A stretch of 64,000 bases of DNA from Desulfocarbo indianensis (GTDB lineage Bacteria; Desulfobacterota; Desulfarculia; Desulfarculales; Desulfarculaceae), in NCBI GenBank assembly GCA_001184205.1, contig LBMP01000009.1, forward strand, positions 1-64,000, in the 5' to 3' direction. Within the stretch, counting starts at the first letter, position 1, and each line of letters begins with the position of its first letter. Below are positions 47,448 through 55,293 of the stretch, piece by piece. The notes under the pieces are model-generated. The model saw only the letters and a program-made list of their open reading frames with translations. It was not told where the DNA came from and searched no databases. Both the position numbers and the translations under genes were made by a program.

Positions 47448-47531
47448 TCTCCCCAATATGCTGTGGCAAAGATCGCATATACCCCCACATGAGGGGGGTC
47501 AAGCCGAGATTATGTCATGCCGGGCTTTCTG

Positions 47532-48275
47532 TCAACCTGCCAGGGGCGGCTGGTCTGCCAGTTTTTGCAAAACCCGCTCCCGCACCTCTTGGGCCAGCTC
47601 GTCGCGTTGGTTCATCTTCAAGCCGGCGGTGGGGATGGGTTCGCCCAGCACGATCTGAATGGGGCCGGGGTTCAGCAGCAAGCTCTTGGGCTGCAAGGCC
47701 CGGTTGGCTCCCAGGATGGTCACCGGCACCACCGGCCTCTGGCTGCGGATGGCCAGGGCCAGGCCGCCGGATTTGAAAGGCAGGAGCCGGCCGTCCGGGC
47801 TGCGGGTTCCCTCCGGGAAAATCACCACGCTGGCCCCGCCGGTGATGCGCTCCGCCGCCCGGTTCAGGCTCTCCATGGCCGCCCGGCGGTCCGAGCGGTC
47901 GATGGGTATGTAGCCGGCCCGCAACATGGCCGGGCCGAACAGGGGAATCTCGAAGAGCTCCTTCTTGGCTATCCAGCGGAAATTGGCGGGCAGCCGGGAG
48001 AGCAGGGCCAGGATGTCCAGGGCCGAGGTGTGGTTGGAGGCGAAAACATAGGTGGCTTCCGGCTCCAGGTTCTCCAGGCCCCTGATCCGCGCCGGGCAGC
48101 CCACGCCCCACAACAAAAGCTTGGCCCAGGTGCGCGGGGACCATTGTATGTGGTGCTCGCTCACCCCGCACCAGGCCAGCACGATGGTGATCACCGAGAA
48201 AGATACCGTGAGCAGGGAAAGCCAGATCATGCCCCAAGCGGAGGCCAGGGCGCGCAGGGGTTTGGGCAAATTCAC
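47532..48275 (-). CDS. 1-acyl-sn-glycerol-3-phosphate acyltransferase (PlsC family)
   Basis: PlsC-type enzymes add the second acyl chain in phospholipid synthesis. The 247-residue protein has an N-terminal transmembrane helix, then ASNHTSALDILALL (NHx4D-type motif), IPIDRSDRRAAMES, VVIFPEGTRSPDGRLLPFKSG (with FPEGTRS), and late PVVPVTILGANRAL. GTG 48275 is called as start because GGAGG lies 6 nt upstream and the frame before it is non-hydrophobic and Pro-rich; the alternative ATG at 48413 would add 46 residues. Its start is close to the 528-bp gap below. Confidence 0.92.
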   Translation of the reverse strand: MNLPKPLRALASAWGMIWLSLLTVSFSVITIVLAWCGVSEHHIQWSPRTWAKLLLWGVGCPARIRGLENLEPEATYVFASNHTSALDILALLSRLPANFRWIAKKELFEIPLFGPAMLRAGYIPIDRSDRRAAMESLNRAAERITGGASVVIFPEGTRSPDGRLLPFKSGGLALAIRSQRPVVPVTILGANRALQPKSLLLNPGPIQIVLGEPIPTAGLKMNQRDELAQEVRERVLQKLADQPPLAG

Positions 48276-48548
48276 GGCCGGCCTCCCTGGGGGCGGCGGC
48301 TGCGGCTTGCCTCGCTTAAGGAAGGCATGGTTGGGCTCGCGCTTGGCATCGGCTAGGTTGCCCGCCTCGGCTAGGGTTTTAACACACGGCCGCGGCCGTG
48401 ACGCTTCCAGCACCCCCCGGCCGCCGCCCCTGGGGGGTCCGCCCTCAGGCGCGGACAGGCCAATTACTATATACCGGAAACCGCCTCCGATGCGCCAGCG
48501 CCCCCGGCCGTTTTCACGGTTTGGTCATGCCAGCCGATCCAAAGAGAG

Positions 48549-48611
48549 GCCCGGACCGACCGGGGCAGGCAAGTCGCCGCAAGGGCTTCGGGCAAGTGGG
48601 TCGGCCCGGGC
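48549..48611. other. Long-armed hairpin in the 48276-48803 gap
   Basis: GCCCGGACCGACC (48549-48561) pairs with GGTCGGCCCGGGC (48599-48611), 12 of 13 bp plus a G-U pair on the minus strand, across a 37-nt loop. No T run follows. The rest of this 528-bp gap shows no convincing gene; its short open frames are out of register with codon usage of neighbours. It lies between the Hdr operon end and the acyltransferase start. Confidence 0.45.
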
Positions 48612-48803
48612 TGGGTACCGCCGGCATATTAATAGAGCGGAGACGCGTTCCGGAGTGAGAGTGGCATAGCTCCCAGATCGCGCCCCCGCTCTGCAGGGCA
48701 ATTAAGCGTCCCAGCGGCGTCCCCGCGCCTCGACGTGCCGGGGAATAAAGCCGGGCTCTCGGAAAAATGCTCGGCCGCCTGGACCGGCTACTTTATCGCC
48801 GGC

Positions 48804-50075
48804 CTACAGGCCGAACTCGGCCAGGTCGGGCCCCAGGTACACCCTTTCGTTCTCGCCCAGGATGCCCATGGCCAGGCAGATCAGGGTCCACAAATGGGTG
48901 ACGTAAAAGCCGCCTTCGTAATGCTCGGACAGATCGTGTATTTGGGCATGGCAGTTGTGGCAGGGCACCAGCACGTAGCCCGCTCCGGTGGCCATGATCT
49001 GGTCAAACTTCTTGCGGCCGTAGGCCTGCCGCTCCTCGGTGAAACCGGCCTGCAAGGACCCGCCGCCGCCGCCGCAACAATAGTTCTGCGACTTGTTGGG
49101 GGTCACGTCGATGAAGTTTTCCTCGCCCACCACGGTCTTGATCACGAAACGCAGATCGTCGGCGAAATCGTCGCCCAGGGATTTACGCACCACGTTGCAG
49201 GGGTCCTGGGTGGTGAACTTGATCTTCAGGTCCTTGTTCCAATCGGAATTGACCTGAAGCTTGCCCTCCCTGATCCACTGGGCGTAGAGTTGCACGATGC
49301 TGACCAGTTTGAACTTGTGGGGTATGTTGAATTTCCGCAGGCCGCCCCACAGCGCGTAAAAGGAATGGCCGCATTCGGTGTTCACCAGGTACTCGCAGCC
49401 CAGCTTGTCGATATGCTCGGCCTGGGCGCGTATTATCTTTTCCCAGTTTTCGTCGTCGGCCAGGAACATGCAGTAGTTTTCACCGCCCCACATCTGCGAG
49501 TAGTAGGTCCAGTCCGCGCCGACCTTGTACAGAATCTTCCAGAGGGGCACCAGCTCATCGGGCTCGGTGACCGGCTCGCGGGAATTCTGGTTGAGCGCGT
49601 ATTTGGCTCCTTCTTTGTCTATGTAGACCTTGAAGTCCTCGAAGCCCTCCTGCTCGGTCAATTCCTCGGCCACGTCCTCCACGGTGAACTTGAAGTCGTC
49701 GAAGGGCACGCCCATGGCCCCGCCGTTGGACTTGACGTGGAGATCGCAGGAGCCCAGGATTCCCTTGGGCCTCTCCGACCGCGGCCAATGGGAGCGGAAG
49801 GTGAATATGAGCTTGGGTATGTCCACGTTCATGGGACAGGCGTCCTGGCAGCGCTTGCACATGGTGCAGACCCACACCCAGGGGTCTTTCTCCAACTCGT
49901 CGTAAAGGCCCAGCGCCACCTTGCGGATGAACTTCCTGGGGTCCATGTCCATGAGGCCGGTGGCCGGGCAGCCGCCGGAGCAGGTGCCGCAGGTCAGACA
50001 AAGATTCAGATTGACGCCTTCCAGCTCCGCCAGGGCGTCCTGGGGCAGCTTTTTCGGCGTGATGGTTTGAGCCAT
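48804..50075 (-). CDS. HdrC-HdrB-like fusion (HdrD-type) iron-sulfur protein
   Basis: A 423-residue soluble protein. The N-terminus holds two [4Fe-4S] ferredoxin motifs, CLTCGTCSGGCP near 26 and CTMCKRCQDACP near 71, as in HdrC/GlpC. The C-terminal part resembles HdrB: one complete CCG signature is visible (DPCN ... NYCCGGGGGS ... PCHNCH), and a second, earlier one is degenerate (EYLVNTECGH). In methanogens HdrB's CCG cysteines hold two noncubane [4Fe-4S] clusters that reduce CoM-S-S-CoB; in sulfate reducers similar proteins serve other disulfides or quinone/DsrC acceptors. ATG has GGAGG upstream. It ends the Hdr operon. Confidence 0.88.
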   Translation of the reverse strand: MAQTITPKKLPQDALAELEGVNLNLCLTCGTCSGGCPATGLMDMDPRKFIRKVALGLYDELEKDPWVWVCTMCKRCQDACPMNVDIPKLIFTFRSHWPRSERPKGILGSCDLHVKSNGGAMGVPFDDFKFTVEDVAEELTEQEGFEDFKVYIDKEGAKYALNQNSREPVTEPDELVPLWKILYKVGADWTYYSQMWGGENYCMFLADDENWEKIIRAQAEHIDKLGCEYLVNTECGHSFYALWGGLRKFNIPHKFKLVSIVQLYAQWIREGKLQVNSDWNKDLKIKFTTQDPCNVVRKSLGDDFADDLRFVIKTVVGEENFIDVTPNKSQNYCCGGGGGSLQAGFTEERQAYGRKKFDQIMATGAGYVLVPCHNCHAQIHDLSEHYEGGFYVTHLWTLICLAMGILGENERVYLGPDLAEFGL

Positions 50076-50101
50076 GATTGCCTCCAATGGGACTTAACGC
50101 G

Positions 50102-50581
50102 CTAGCTGGCGCGGCAGACGCAACCCGCCGCCAGGGAGGGGCAGGCGGATTGCTTTATATCCTTGATTAAGTGGCTGGCGGGTCCCAACTCGCGCACCGC
50201 CTCGGTGACGTTGATCACGGTGCGCTGGAATTTCTCCGCCTCGGCCGACGATATCCAGGAGAAATGCAGGCGGCCGGATTCGATGCCGATGTAGTCCAAC
50301 AGCTTTTTCATGACGGCGAAGCGCCGGCGCGCGTAAAGGTTGCCGGCGATGTAATGGCAATCGCCGGGGTGACAGCCGCTGACCCACACCCCGTCGGCGC
50401 CTTGGCGGAAAGCCTGCAAGATGAACTTGGGGCTCAGGCGGCCGGTGCAGGGGATGCGGATCACCCGGATGTTGGGTGGATATTGCAAACGGCTGACGCC
50501 GGCCAAATCGGCGCCGCCGTAGGTGCACCAGTTACAGAAGAAGGCCGCGATGCGCGGCTGAAAACCGTTATTGTCGCTCAT
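50102..50581 (-). CDS. mvhD: MvhD-like electron-transfer protein 2
   Basis: A 159-residue protein of the MvhD/hydrogenase iron-sulfur subunit family, which passes electrons to HdrA from a hydrogenase or formate dehydrogenase. The binding residues of the [2Fe-2S] cluster are visible: FFCNWCTYGGADLAG near 15-30, IPCTGR near 43, VSGCHPGDCHYIAGN near 66. A C-terminal extension carries two more cysteines (CPSLAAGCVCRAS). It differs from the first MvhD (53643) by this tail and in several loops. No hydrogenase gene lies in the operon, so the electron source is unknown. GGAG precedes ATG. Confidence 0.93.
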   Translation of the reverse strand: MSDNNGFQPRIAAFFCNWCTYGGADLAGVSRLQYPPNIRVIRIPCTGRLSPKFILQAFRQGADGVWVSGCHPGDCHYIAGNLYARRRFAVMKKLLDYIGIESGRLHFSWISSAEAEKFQRTVINVTEAVRELGPASHLIKDIKQSACPSLAAGCVCRAS

Positions 50582-50596
50582 GTTTGTTCTCCAGCC

Positions 50597-53500
50597 TCAG
50601 CCTTGCAGCATGGTGGTTATCTGGGCCATTACGTCCTGGTTGCTGAATCCGCGCAGGTTGGGCGCGCCCGAGCGGCAGGAGGCCACGCAGGTGCCGCAGC
50701 CCTTGCACAGGGCTTCGTTGACCACGGCCAGGCCCTTGTCGTCCTGGCTTATGGCCGAATAGGCGCACACCGCCCAGCAGACCCCGCAGCCCACGCACTT
50801 GTTCTGGTCGATCACCGCCACGGTGCCGGGCAGGGTGATCTCGGGCTTGGAAAGCACGGTGACCGCCCGGCTCACCGCGGCCTGGGCCTGGGCCACCGCC
50901 TCCTCGATGGGCTTGGGATAGTGGGCCAGGCCGGCCATGAACACGCCGTCGGTGGCGAAATCCACGGGCCGCAGCTTGACGTGGGCCTCCAGGAACCAGC
51001 CGTCGTCGTCCTGGGGTATCTTGAACATCTGAGCCAGGGCCTGATCGCGGTGGCTGACGATGGCGCTGGCCAGGCCCACCAGATCGGCGGGCAGCTTCAG
51101 CTCGCGGCCCAGCACGTGATCCCAGACGTAGACGAACAGGTCGTCGCCCTCCTTGGCCACCCGCGCCTTTCTTTCCACGTCGTAGCGCACGAAGAGCACG
51201 CCCGCGGCCCTGGCTTCCTTGTAGAGGATCTCGCGCTCGCCAAAGGTGCGCATGTCGCGGTAGAGCACGATAACCCGGCTTTCCGGGTTGTGCTTTTTCA
51301 GGTGCAGGGCGGTTTCCACGGTGTGGGTGCAGCAGACCTTGGAGCAGTAGGGCCGCTCCGGCTCGCGGGAGCCCACGCACTGGATGAACACCGCGTTGTC
51401 CACCTTGGCCGGGTCCAGCTCGCCGCTTAACAGCGCCGAGTCCAGCTCCAGGTGGGTCATGATGCGGGGGTCCTGGCCGTAGAGGTATTCGTCCGGCTTG
51501 TATTCGCCGGCTCCGGTGGCGATCACCACCGCCCCGTGCTCGATCATCTCCTGGCCGCCGTCCTTGGCCAGGGCGGTCTTGAAATTGCCCACGAAGCCCT
51601 CCACCGTTTCCACGGTGGCGCCCAGATGGGTGGTGATGAGGGGATCGGTTTTCACCTTTTCCGCGAGCTCGGCCAGGTAGGGCTGCACCTCCTCGCCCTT
51701 GGCGGTGATGCGCAGCAGGCGGGCGTTGCCGCCCAGGGCGTTGTCGCGCTCCACCAAGTGGGTGGCGAATCCCTGGGAGGCCAGGTTGAGCGCCGCGTTC
51801 ATGCCGGCCAGACCGCCGCCGATTACCATGGCGGTGGGATTGACGCTGAGCTGCACCTCGTTGAGCGGCTCCAAGAGGCTGGCCTTGGCCACGGCCATGC
51901 GGACTTGGTCCTTGGCCTTTTCGGTGGCCTTCTCCGGCTCCTCGGCGTGCACCCAGGAATCCTGGTTGCGGATGTTGGCCATGTCGAAGAGATATTTGTT
52001 GAGCCCGGCCGCCTGCAGGGTTTCCTGGAAAAGCGGCTCGTGGGTGCGCGGCGAGCAGGCCGCCACCACGATGCGGTTGAGGCCCTTTTCCGCGATGACC
52101 TTGGCCATCTTGTCCTGGGTGTCCTGGGAGCAGGTGAAGAGGTTGTTCTCCACGTAGGCCACGTTGGGCAGGGTGGCGGCGTATTCCATCACCGCCTTCA
52201 CGTCCACCACGCCGGCGATGTTGATGCCGCAGGAGCACACGAACACGCCCACCCGCGGCGTGTCGCCCAATACCGGACGCTGGGCCGGTATCTCCCTGGT
52301 CTGCACCAGGCTGCCCCGGGAGCTGGCCAGCTTGGCCGAGGCGGCGCAGGCCGCGGCCGAGGCCTCCACCACCGAGATGGGGATGTCCTTGGGCCCGGCC
52401 AGAGCGCCGCAGACGAAAACGCCTTCGCGGCTGGTGGCCACGGGATCGAAGGAGCCGGTGGCCACGAACTGGCTGGGGGCCAGATCCACCCCCAGGCGCT
52501 GGCACATCTCGGCGGTCTCCGGGTTCATCTCCAGGCCCTGGCTCAGCACCACCAGGTCGAAGTTCTCGGCGATCAGCATGCCGGCGTCGTCGGCGTATTC
52601 GATGCGCAGGTCGGTTTCCGGGGTTTCGGTGATGGAATGCACCCGGGAGCGGACGAAGCGCACCCCGCTCTTGGCGGCGTTGACGTAGGTCCGCTCGAAA
52701 TCCTTGCCAAAGGTCCGCATGTCCATGAAGAAGATGGCCGTGTCCAGATCGCCGTGGGAATGCTCCTTGGCGATGACCGCCTCCTTGATGGCGTACATGC
52801 AGCACACGCTGGAACAGTAGGGATGGTCGCAGTGGTTGATGTCGCGGGAGCCCACGCATTGCAGCCAGGCCACCTTCTTGGGCTCCTTCTCGTCGCCGGG
52901 CCGCACCAGATGGCCCATCCAGGGACCGCTGGCCGAGAGGATGCGCTCGAACTCCAGGGCGGTGACCACGTTGGGCAGCTTGGCGTAGGCGTATTGGGCG
53001 TAATTGACCGGATCATAGGGCTTGAAGCCGGCGGCCAGGATGACCGCCCCCACCTTGATCTGGCGCTCCCGGTCCTTTTGCTCGAAATCAATCGCCCCGG
53101 CCGGACAGAACTTTTCGCAGGCCCTGCACTTGCCCTTCTGGAAAAAGATGCAGTTGTCCTTGTCGATGGCGTATTTCAGGGGCACGGCCTGGGGATACTT
53201 CACGTAGGCGGCCTTGCGCTTGTTGAGCCCCCGGTTGAATTCGTCGTCCACCTTTTTGGGGCACTTTTCCGCGCAGACTCCGCAGGCGATGCACTTGGAA
53301 AGATCCACGTAGCGGGCCTTTTCCCGCAGCTTCACCGTGAAGTCGCCCACCTGGCCCTTGAGCTCCTGGACCTCGGCCAGGGTGATGAGCTCGATGTTGG
53401 CGTGGCGGCCCGCCTCGACCAGTTTGGGCGAGAGGATGCACATGGAACAGTCGTTGGTGGGGAAGGTCTTGTCCAACTGGGACATGACCCCGCCGATGGC

Positions 53501-53629
53501 GGCGGATTTCTCCACCAGGTAAACGTAATAGCCGCTATCGGCCAAATCCAGCGAGGCCTGGATGGCGGCGATGCCGCCTCCCACCACCATCACCGCGCCG
53601 GTGGAAGATTGTAAATTGCTGGCCGTCAT
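50597..53629 (-). CDS. hdrA: Double-length HdrA (flavin-dependent disulfide reductase/bifurcating subunit A)
   Basis: HdrA is the FAD protein at the branch point of flavin-based electron bifurcation. At 1010 residues this one is a long form with two FAD modules: VVGGGIAAIQASLDLADSG near 16 and VIGGGLAGMNAALNLASQG near 590. Iron-sulfur motifs are CIACGVCAEKCPKK near 113, CRACEKFCPAG, CVGSRDINHCDHPYCSSVCC (cluster beside the first FAD), CSCGINIAG, CVGSREPERPYCSKVCC and a terminal pair of ferredoxin motifs, CVGCGVCWAVC and CKGCGTCVASC. ATG 53629 has GAGGAG upstream. It lies between two MvhD genes and before the HdrD-type gene, in one transcript. Confidence 0.95.
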   Translation of the reverse strand: MTASNLQSSTGAVMVVGGGIAAIQASLDLADSGYYVYLVEKSAAIGGVMSQLDKTFPTNDCSMCILSPKLVEAGRHANIELITLAEVQELKGQVGDFTVKLREKARYVDLSKCIACGVCAEKCPKKVDDEFNRGLNKRKAAYVKYPQAVPLKYAIDKDNCIFFQKGKCRACEKFCPAGAIDFEQKDRERQIKVGAVILAAGFKPYDPVNYAQYAYAKLPNVVTALEFERILSASGPWMGHLVRPGDEKEPKKVAWLQCVGSRDINHCDHPYCSSVCCMYAIKEAVIAKEHSHGDLDTAIFFMDMRTFGKDFERTYVNAAKSGVRFVRSRVHSITETPETDLRIEYADDAGMLIAENFDLVVLSQGLEMNPETAEMCQRLGVDLAPSQFVATGSFDPVATSREGVFVCGALAGPKDIPISVVEASAAACAASAKLASSRGSLVQTREIPAQRPVLGDTPRVGVFVCSCGINIAGVVDVKAVMEYAATLPNVAYVENNLFTCSQDTQDKMAKVIAEKGLNRIVVAACSPRTHEPLFQETLQAAGLNKYLFDMANIRNQDSWVHAEEPEKATEKAKDQVRMAVAKASLLEPLNEVQLSVNPTAMVIGGGLAGMNAALNLASQGFATHLVERDNALGGNARLLRITAKGEEVQPYLAELAEKVKTDPLITTHLGATVETVEGFVGNFKTALAKDGGQEMIEHGAVVIATGAGEYKPDEYLYGQDPRIMTHLELDSALLSGELDPAKVDNAVFIQCVGSREPERPYCSKVCCTHTVETALHLKKHNPESRVIVLYRDMRTFGEREILYKEARAAGVLFVRYDVERKARVAKEGDDLFVYVWDHVLGRELKLPADLVGLASAIVSHRDQALAQMFKIPQDDDGWFLEAHVKLRPVDFATDGVFMAGLAHYPKPIEEAVAQAQAAVSRAVTVLSKPEITLPGTVAVIDQNKCVGCGVCWAVCAYSAISQDDKGLAVVNEALCKGCGTCVASCRSGAPNLRGFSNQDVMAQITTMLQG

Positions 53630-53642
53630 GGATGCATTCTCC

Positions 53643-54074
53643 TCAAGCCGCGTCACAGGCGGCGTCGCTTGAAAACAAGGGCCCCAGTTCCTTGATGCGC
53701 TGGGTGAAATCAATGCAGGTCTGGGCGAACTGGGGGCCCATGGCCGAGCTGTTGTAATACATTTCCAACCGCTCGGGCTCGACGCCCAGCTGCTCCAACA
53801 ACCGTTTGGCATAGGCCACCCGGCGGGTGCACTTGTAGTTGCCGTTCACGTAATGACAATCGTCCAAGAGACAACCCGACACGAAAACTCCGTCCACGCC
53901 TTCCTCAAAAGGCTTCAGCAGGTGCAGGATGTCTATGCGCCCGGTGCAGGGCACTCTAACGATGCGGATGTTGGCCGGATACTGCAGGCGCATGGTGCCC
54001 GCCAGGTCAGCGGCGGCATAGGAACACCATTGGCAGCAGATCGCTAGAATCTTGGGTTCGAATTCCGAACTCAT
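53643..54074 (-). CDS. mvhD: MvhD-like electron-transfer protein 1
   Basis: A 143-residue MvhD homologue, first gene of the Hdr operon. The cluster residues appear as ICCQWCSYAAADLAG near 13, VPCTGR near 43 and VSGCLLDDCHYVNGN near 66, so the [2Fe-2S] ligands are conserved although loops differ from the second copy. No C-terminal cysteine tail. ATG 54074 follows GGGAGGG; the long upstream frame to 54182 is low-complexity. Two different MvhD subunits in one operon point to two electron inputs, or to one subunit acting as a structural partner. The 511-bp gap upstream is described in the ssb entry. Confidence 0.93.
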   Translation of the reverse strand: MSSEFEPKILAICCQWCSYAAADLAGTMRLQYPANIRIVRVPCTGRIDILHLLKPFEEGVDGVFVSGCLLDDCHYVNGNYKCTRRVAYAKRLLEQLGVEPERLEMYYNSSAMGPQFAQTCIDFTQRIKELGPLFSSDAACDAA

Positions 54075-54585
54075 CACATCCCTCCCTGGCGGGGTTCGCC
54101 CATGCCTGGCGGCGCGGCCGGCCTGGAAACCAAACCCGGAGCTTTTTGGGGAATCGTTTTTGGCGGAAAGAGCGCCGGCCATATCCGGCTGGGATTATAC
54201 GGCCTTCGCAGTCCTACCTGGCCCGGGCAGGTTCCCTGACGCTGTGTATCAAGTAAAGCCGTAGCGCAAAGGCATGGAAGCCGCCTTGGTTTCTGGGGTG
54301 TTAGGATAATGGCAATTAAATCCCAGGCTTCTGGGTCAGTCAAGAAGGTAATTCCCATGGATTGTGGGGCTTTGCCCCCATAAATGCCGATAACACGCCC
54401 TGCCCGCCTCTTGCTTTGGGCCAAGGAAAACCGCGGCCGGTGTTGCGGGGAGACGGGACCTTAAGATAGTATGGCCTTACTCACTGATCCATGCGGCAGA
54501 GGCATTGGGCTAAAATGGCGGTGAGATTTTATTCGGCCGGGGCCTCGGGCAAAGCTTTGCCTGGTTGCGCCCCAGGAGGTATCCC

Positions 54586-55056
54586 ATGGCGCGCGGCATC
54601 AATAAAGCTATTTTGATCGGCAATTTGGGCGCTGACCCTGAAATGAAATACACCGCCAACGGCACTGCCCTGTGCACCTTCCGTCTGGCCACCAGCGAAA
54701 CCTTCAACGACCGCGACGGCAACCAGCAGGAGCGCACCGAGTGGCACCGGGTGGTGGCCTGGGGCAAGCTGGGCGAGATTTGCGGCAAGTATCTGGCAAA
54801 GGGCCGGCAGGTCTACGTGGAAGGCTCCATACGCACCCGCAGTTGGGACGACCAGGACGGCAACAAGCGCTGGATGACCGAGATCAACGCCCGCGACGTG
54901 CAGTTCCTGGGCGGCGGCGGCGAATCCTCGGGCGGGGGCGGCTACGGCGGCGGTGGCGGTGGCGGTTATGGCGGTGGGGGAGGCGGCGGTTATGGCGGCG
55001 GCGGCGGGGATTACGGCGGTCCGCCCCCGGCCGGCGACGACGACATCCCCTTCTGA
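54586..55056 (+). CDS. ssb: Single-stranded DNA-binding protein
   Basis: SSB coats single strands during replication, repair and recombination. The 156-residue protein has the OB fold up to about 115 ([54 protein letters not shown]), then a Gly/Tyr-rich linker with [11 protein letters not shown] runs, and the acidic tip DDDIPF that recruits partners. AGGAGG precedes ATG 54586. The 511-bp gap before it, back to 54074, shows only a GGGG/CCCC hairpin near 54367-54382 and a weak promoter-like TTGCGG-18-TAGTAT near 54442; no other gene is supported. Confidence 0.98.
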   Translation: MARGINKAILIGNLGADPEMKYTANGTALCTFRLATSETFNDRDGNQQERTEWHRVVAWGKLGEICGKYLAKGRQVYVEGSIRTRSWDDQDGNKRWMTEINARDVQFLGGGGESSGGGGYGGGGGGGYGGGGGGGYGGGGGDYGGPPPAGDDDIPF

Positions 55057-55082
55057 CCGGGAATTTAAGAACGCGAACCACG

Positions 55083-55112
55083 AACTGGGAATCTTAATGA
55101 TTCCCAGTTTTT
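55083..55112 (+). terminator. Rho-independent terminator of ssb
   Basis: ACTGGGAATC (55084-55093) and GATTCCCAGT (55099-55108) form a perfect 10-bp stem with a 5-nt loop, followed by a run of T. It ends 56 nt after the ssb stop. Confidence 0.92.
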
Positions 55113-55273
55113 CATTGGTCACCTGCATGCAAGGAAGGCGGTCCGGTGGCCCGCCCTCTCAAACCGAACCCAGCCTCTGAGTTAATCTCTTAAAGCTTGG
55201 GCCTCACTGGATTCCGGCAACGGCCGGAAGAAGAGATCGCCTCGCGCCCGCACGCCGGCAGGGCGCTTTAAAG

Positions 55274-55291
55274 AATAACCGGGCGGTTATT
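55274..55291 (-). terminator. Short hairpin just after the archaeal-type ATPase gene
   Basis: AATAACCG (55274-55281) and CGGTTATT (55284-55291) form a perfect 8-bp stem with a 2-nt loop, only 2 bp beyond the stop codon of the minus-strand gene. On the minus strand CTTTAAAG follows, so there is a weak T run. A second stem, TTCCGG/CCGGAA, lies near 55212-55229. Confidence 0.5.
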
Positions 55292-55293
55292 GC

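Noticed and set aside
48398-48669. Short plus-strand open frames in the 48276-48803 gap
   Set aside because: Arg/Pro/Gly-rich, no ribosome-binding site, no homology recognised, and frame choice changes with each hairpin arm.
54361-54385. GGGG/CCCC hairpin upstream of ssb as terminator
   Set aside because: Only 4-5 bp, no T run on either strand, and no gene ends close by.
54074-54424. Minus-strand 116-codon open frame upstream of the Hdr operon
   Set aside because: It overlaps the start of MvhD-like 1 in another frame, has no ribosome-binding site and shows no known domain; its GITFLTDPEAWDL segment was considered but no family could be named.
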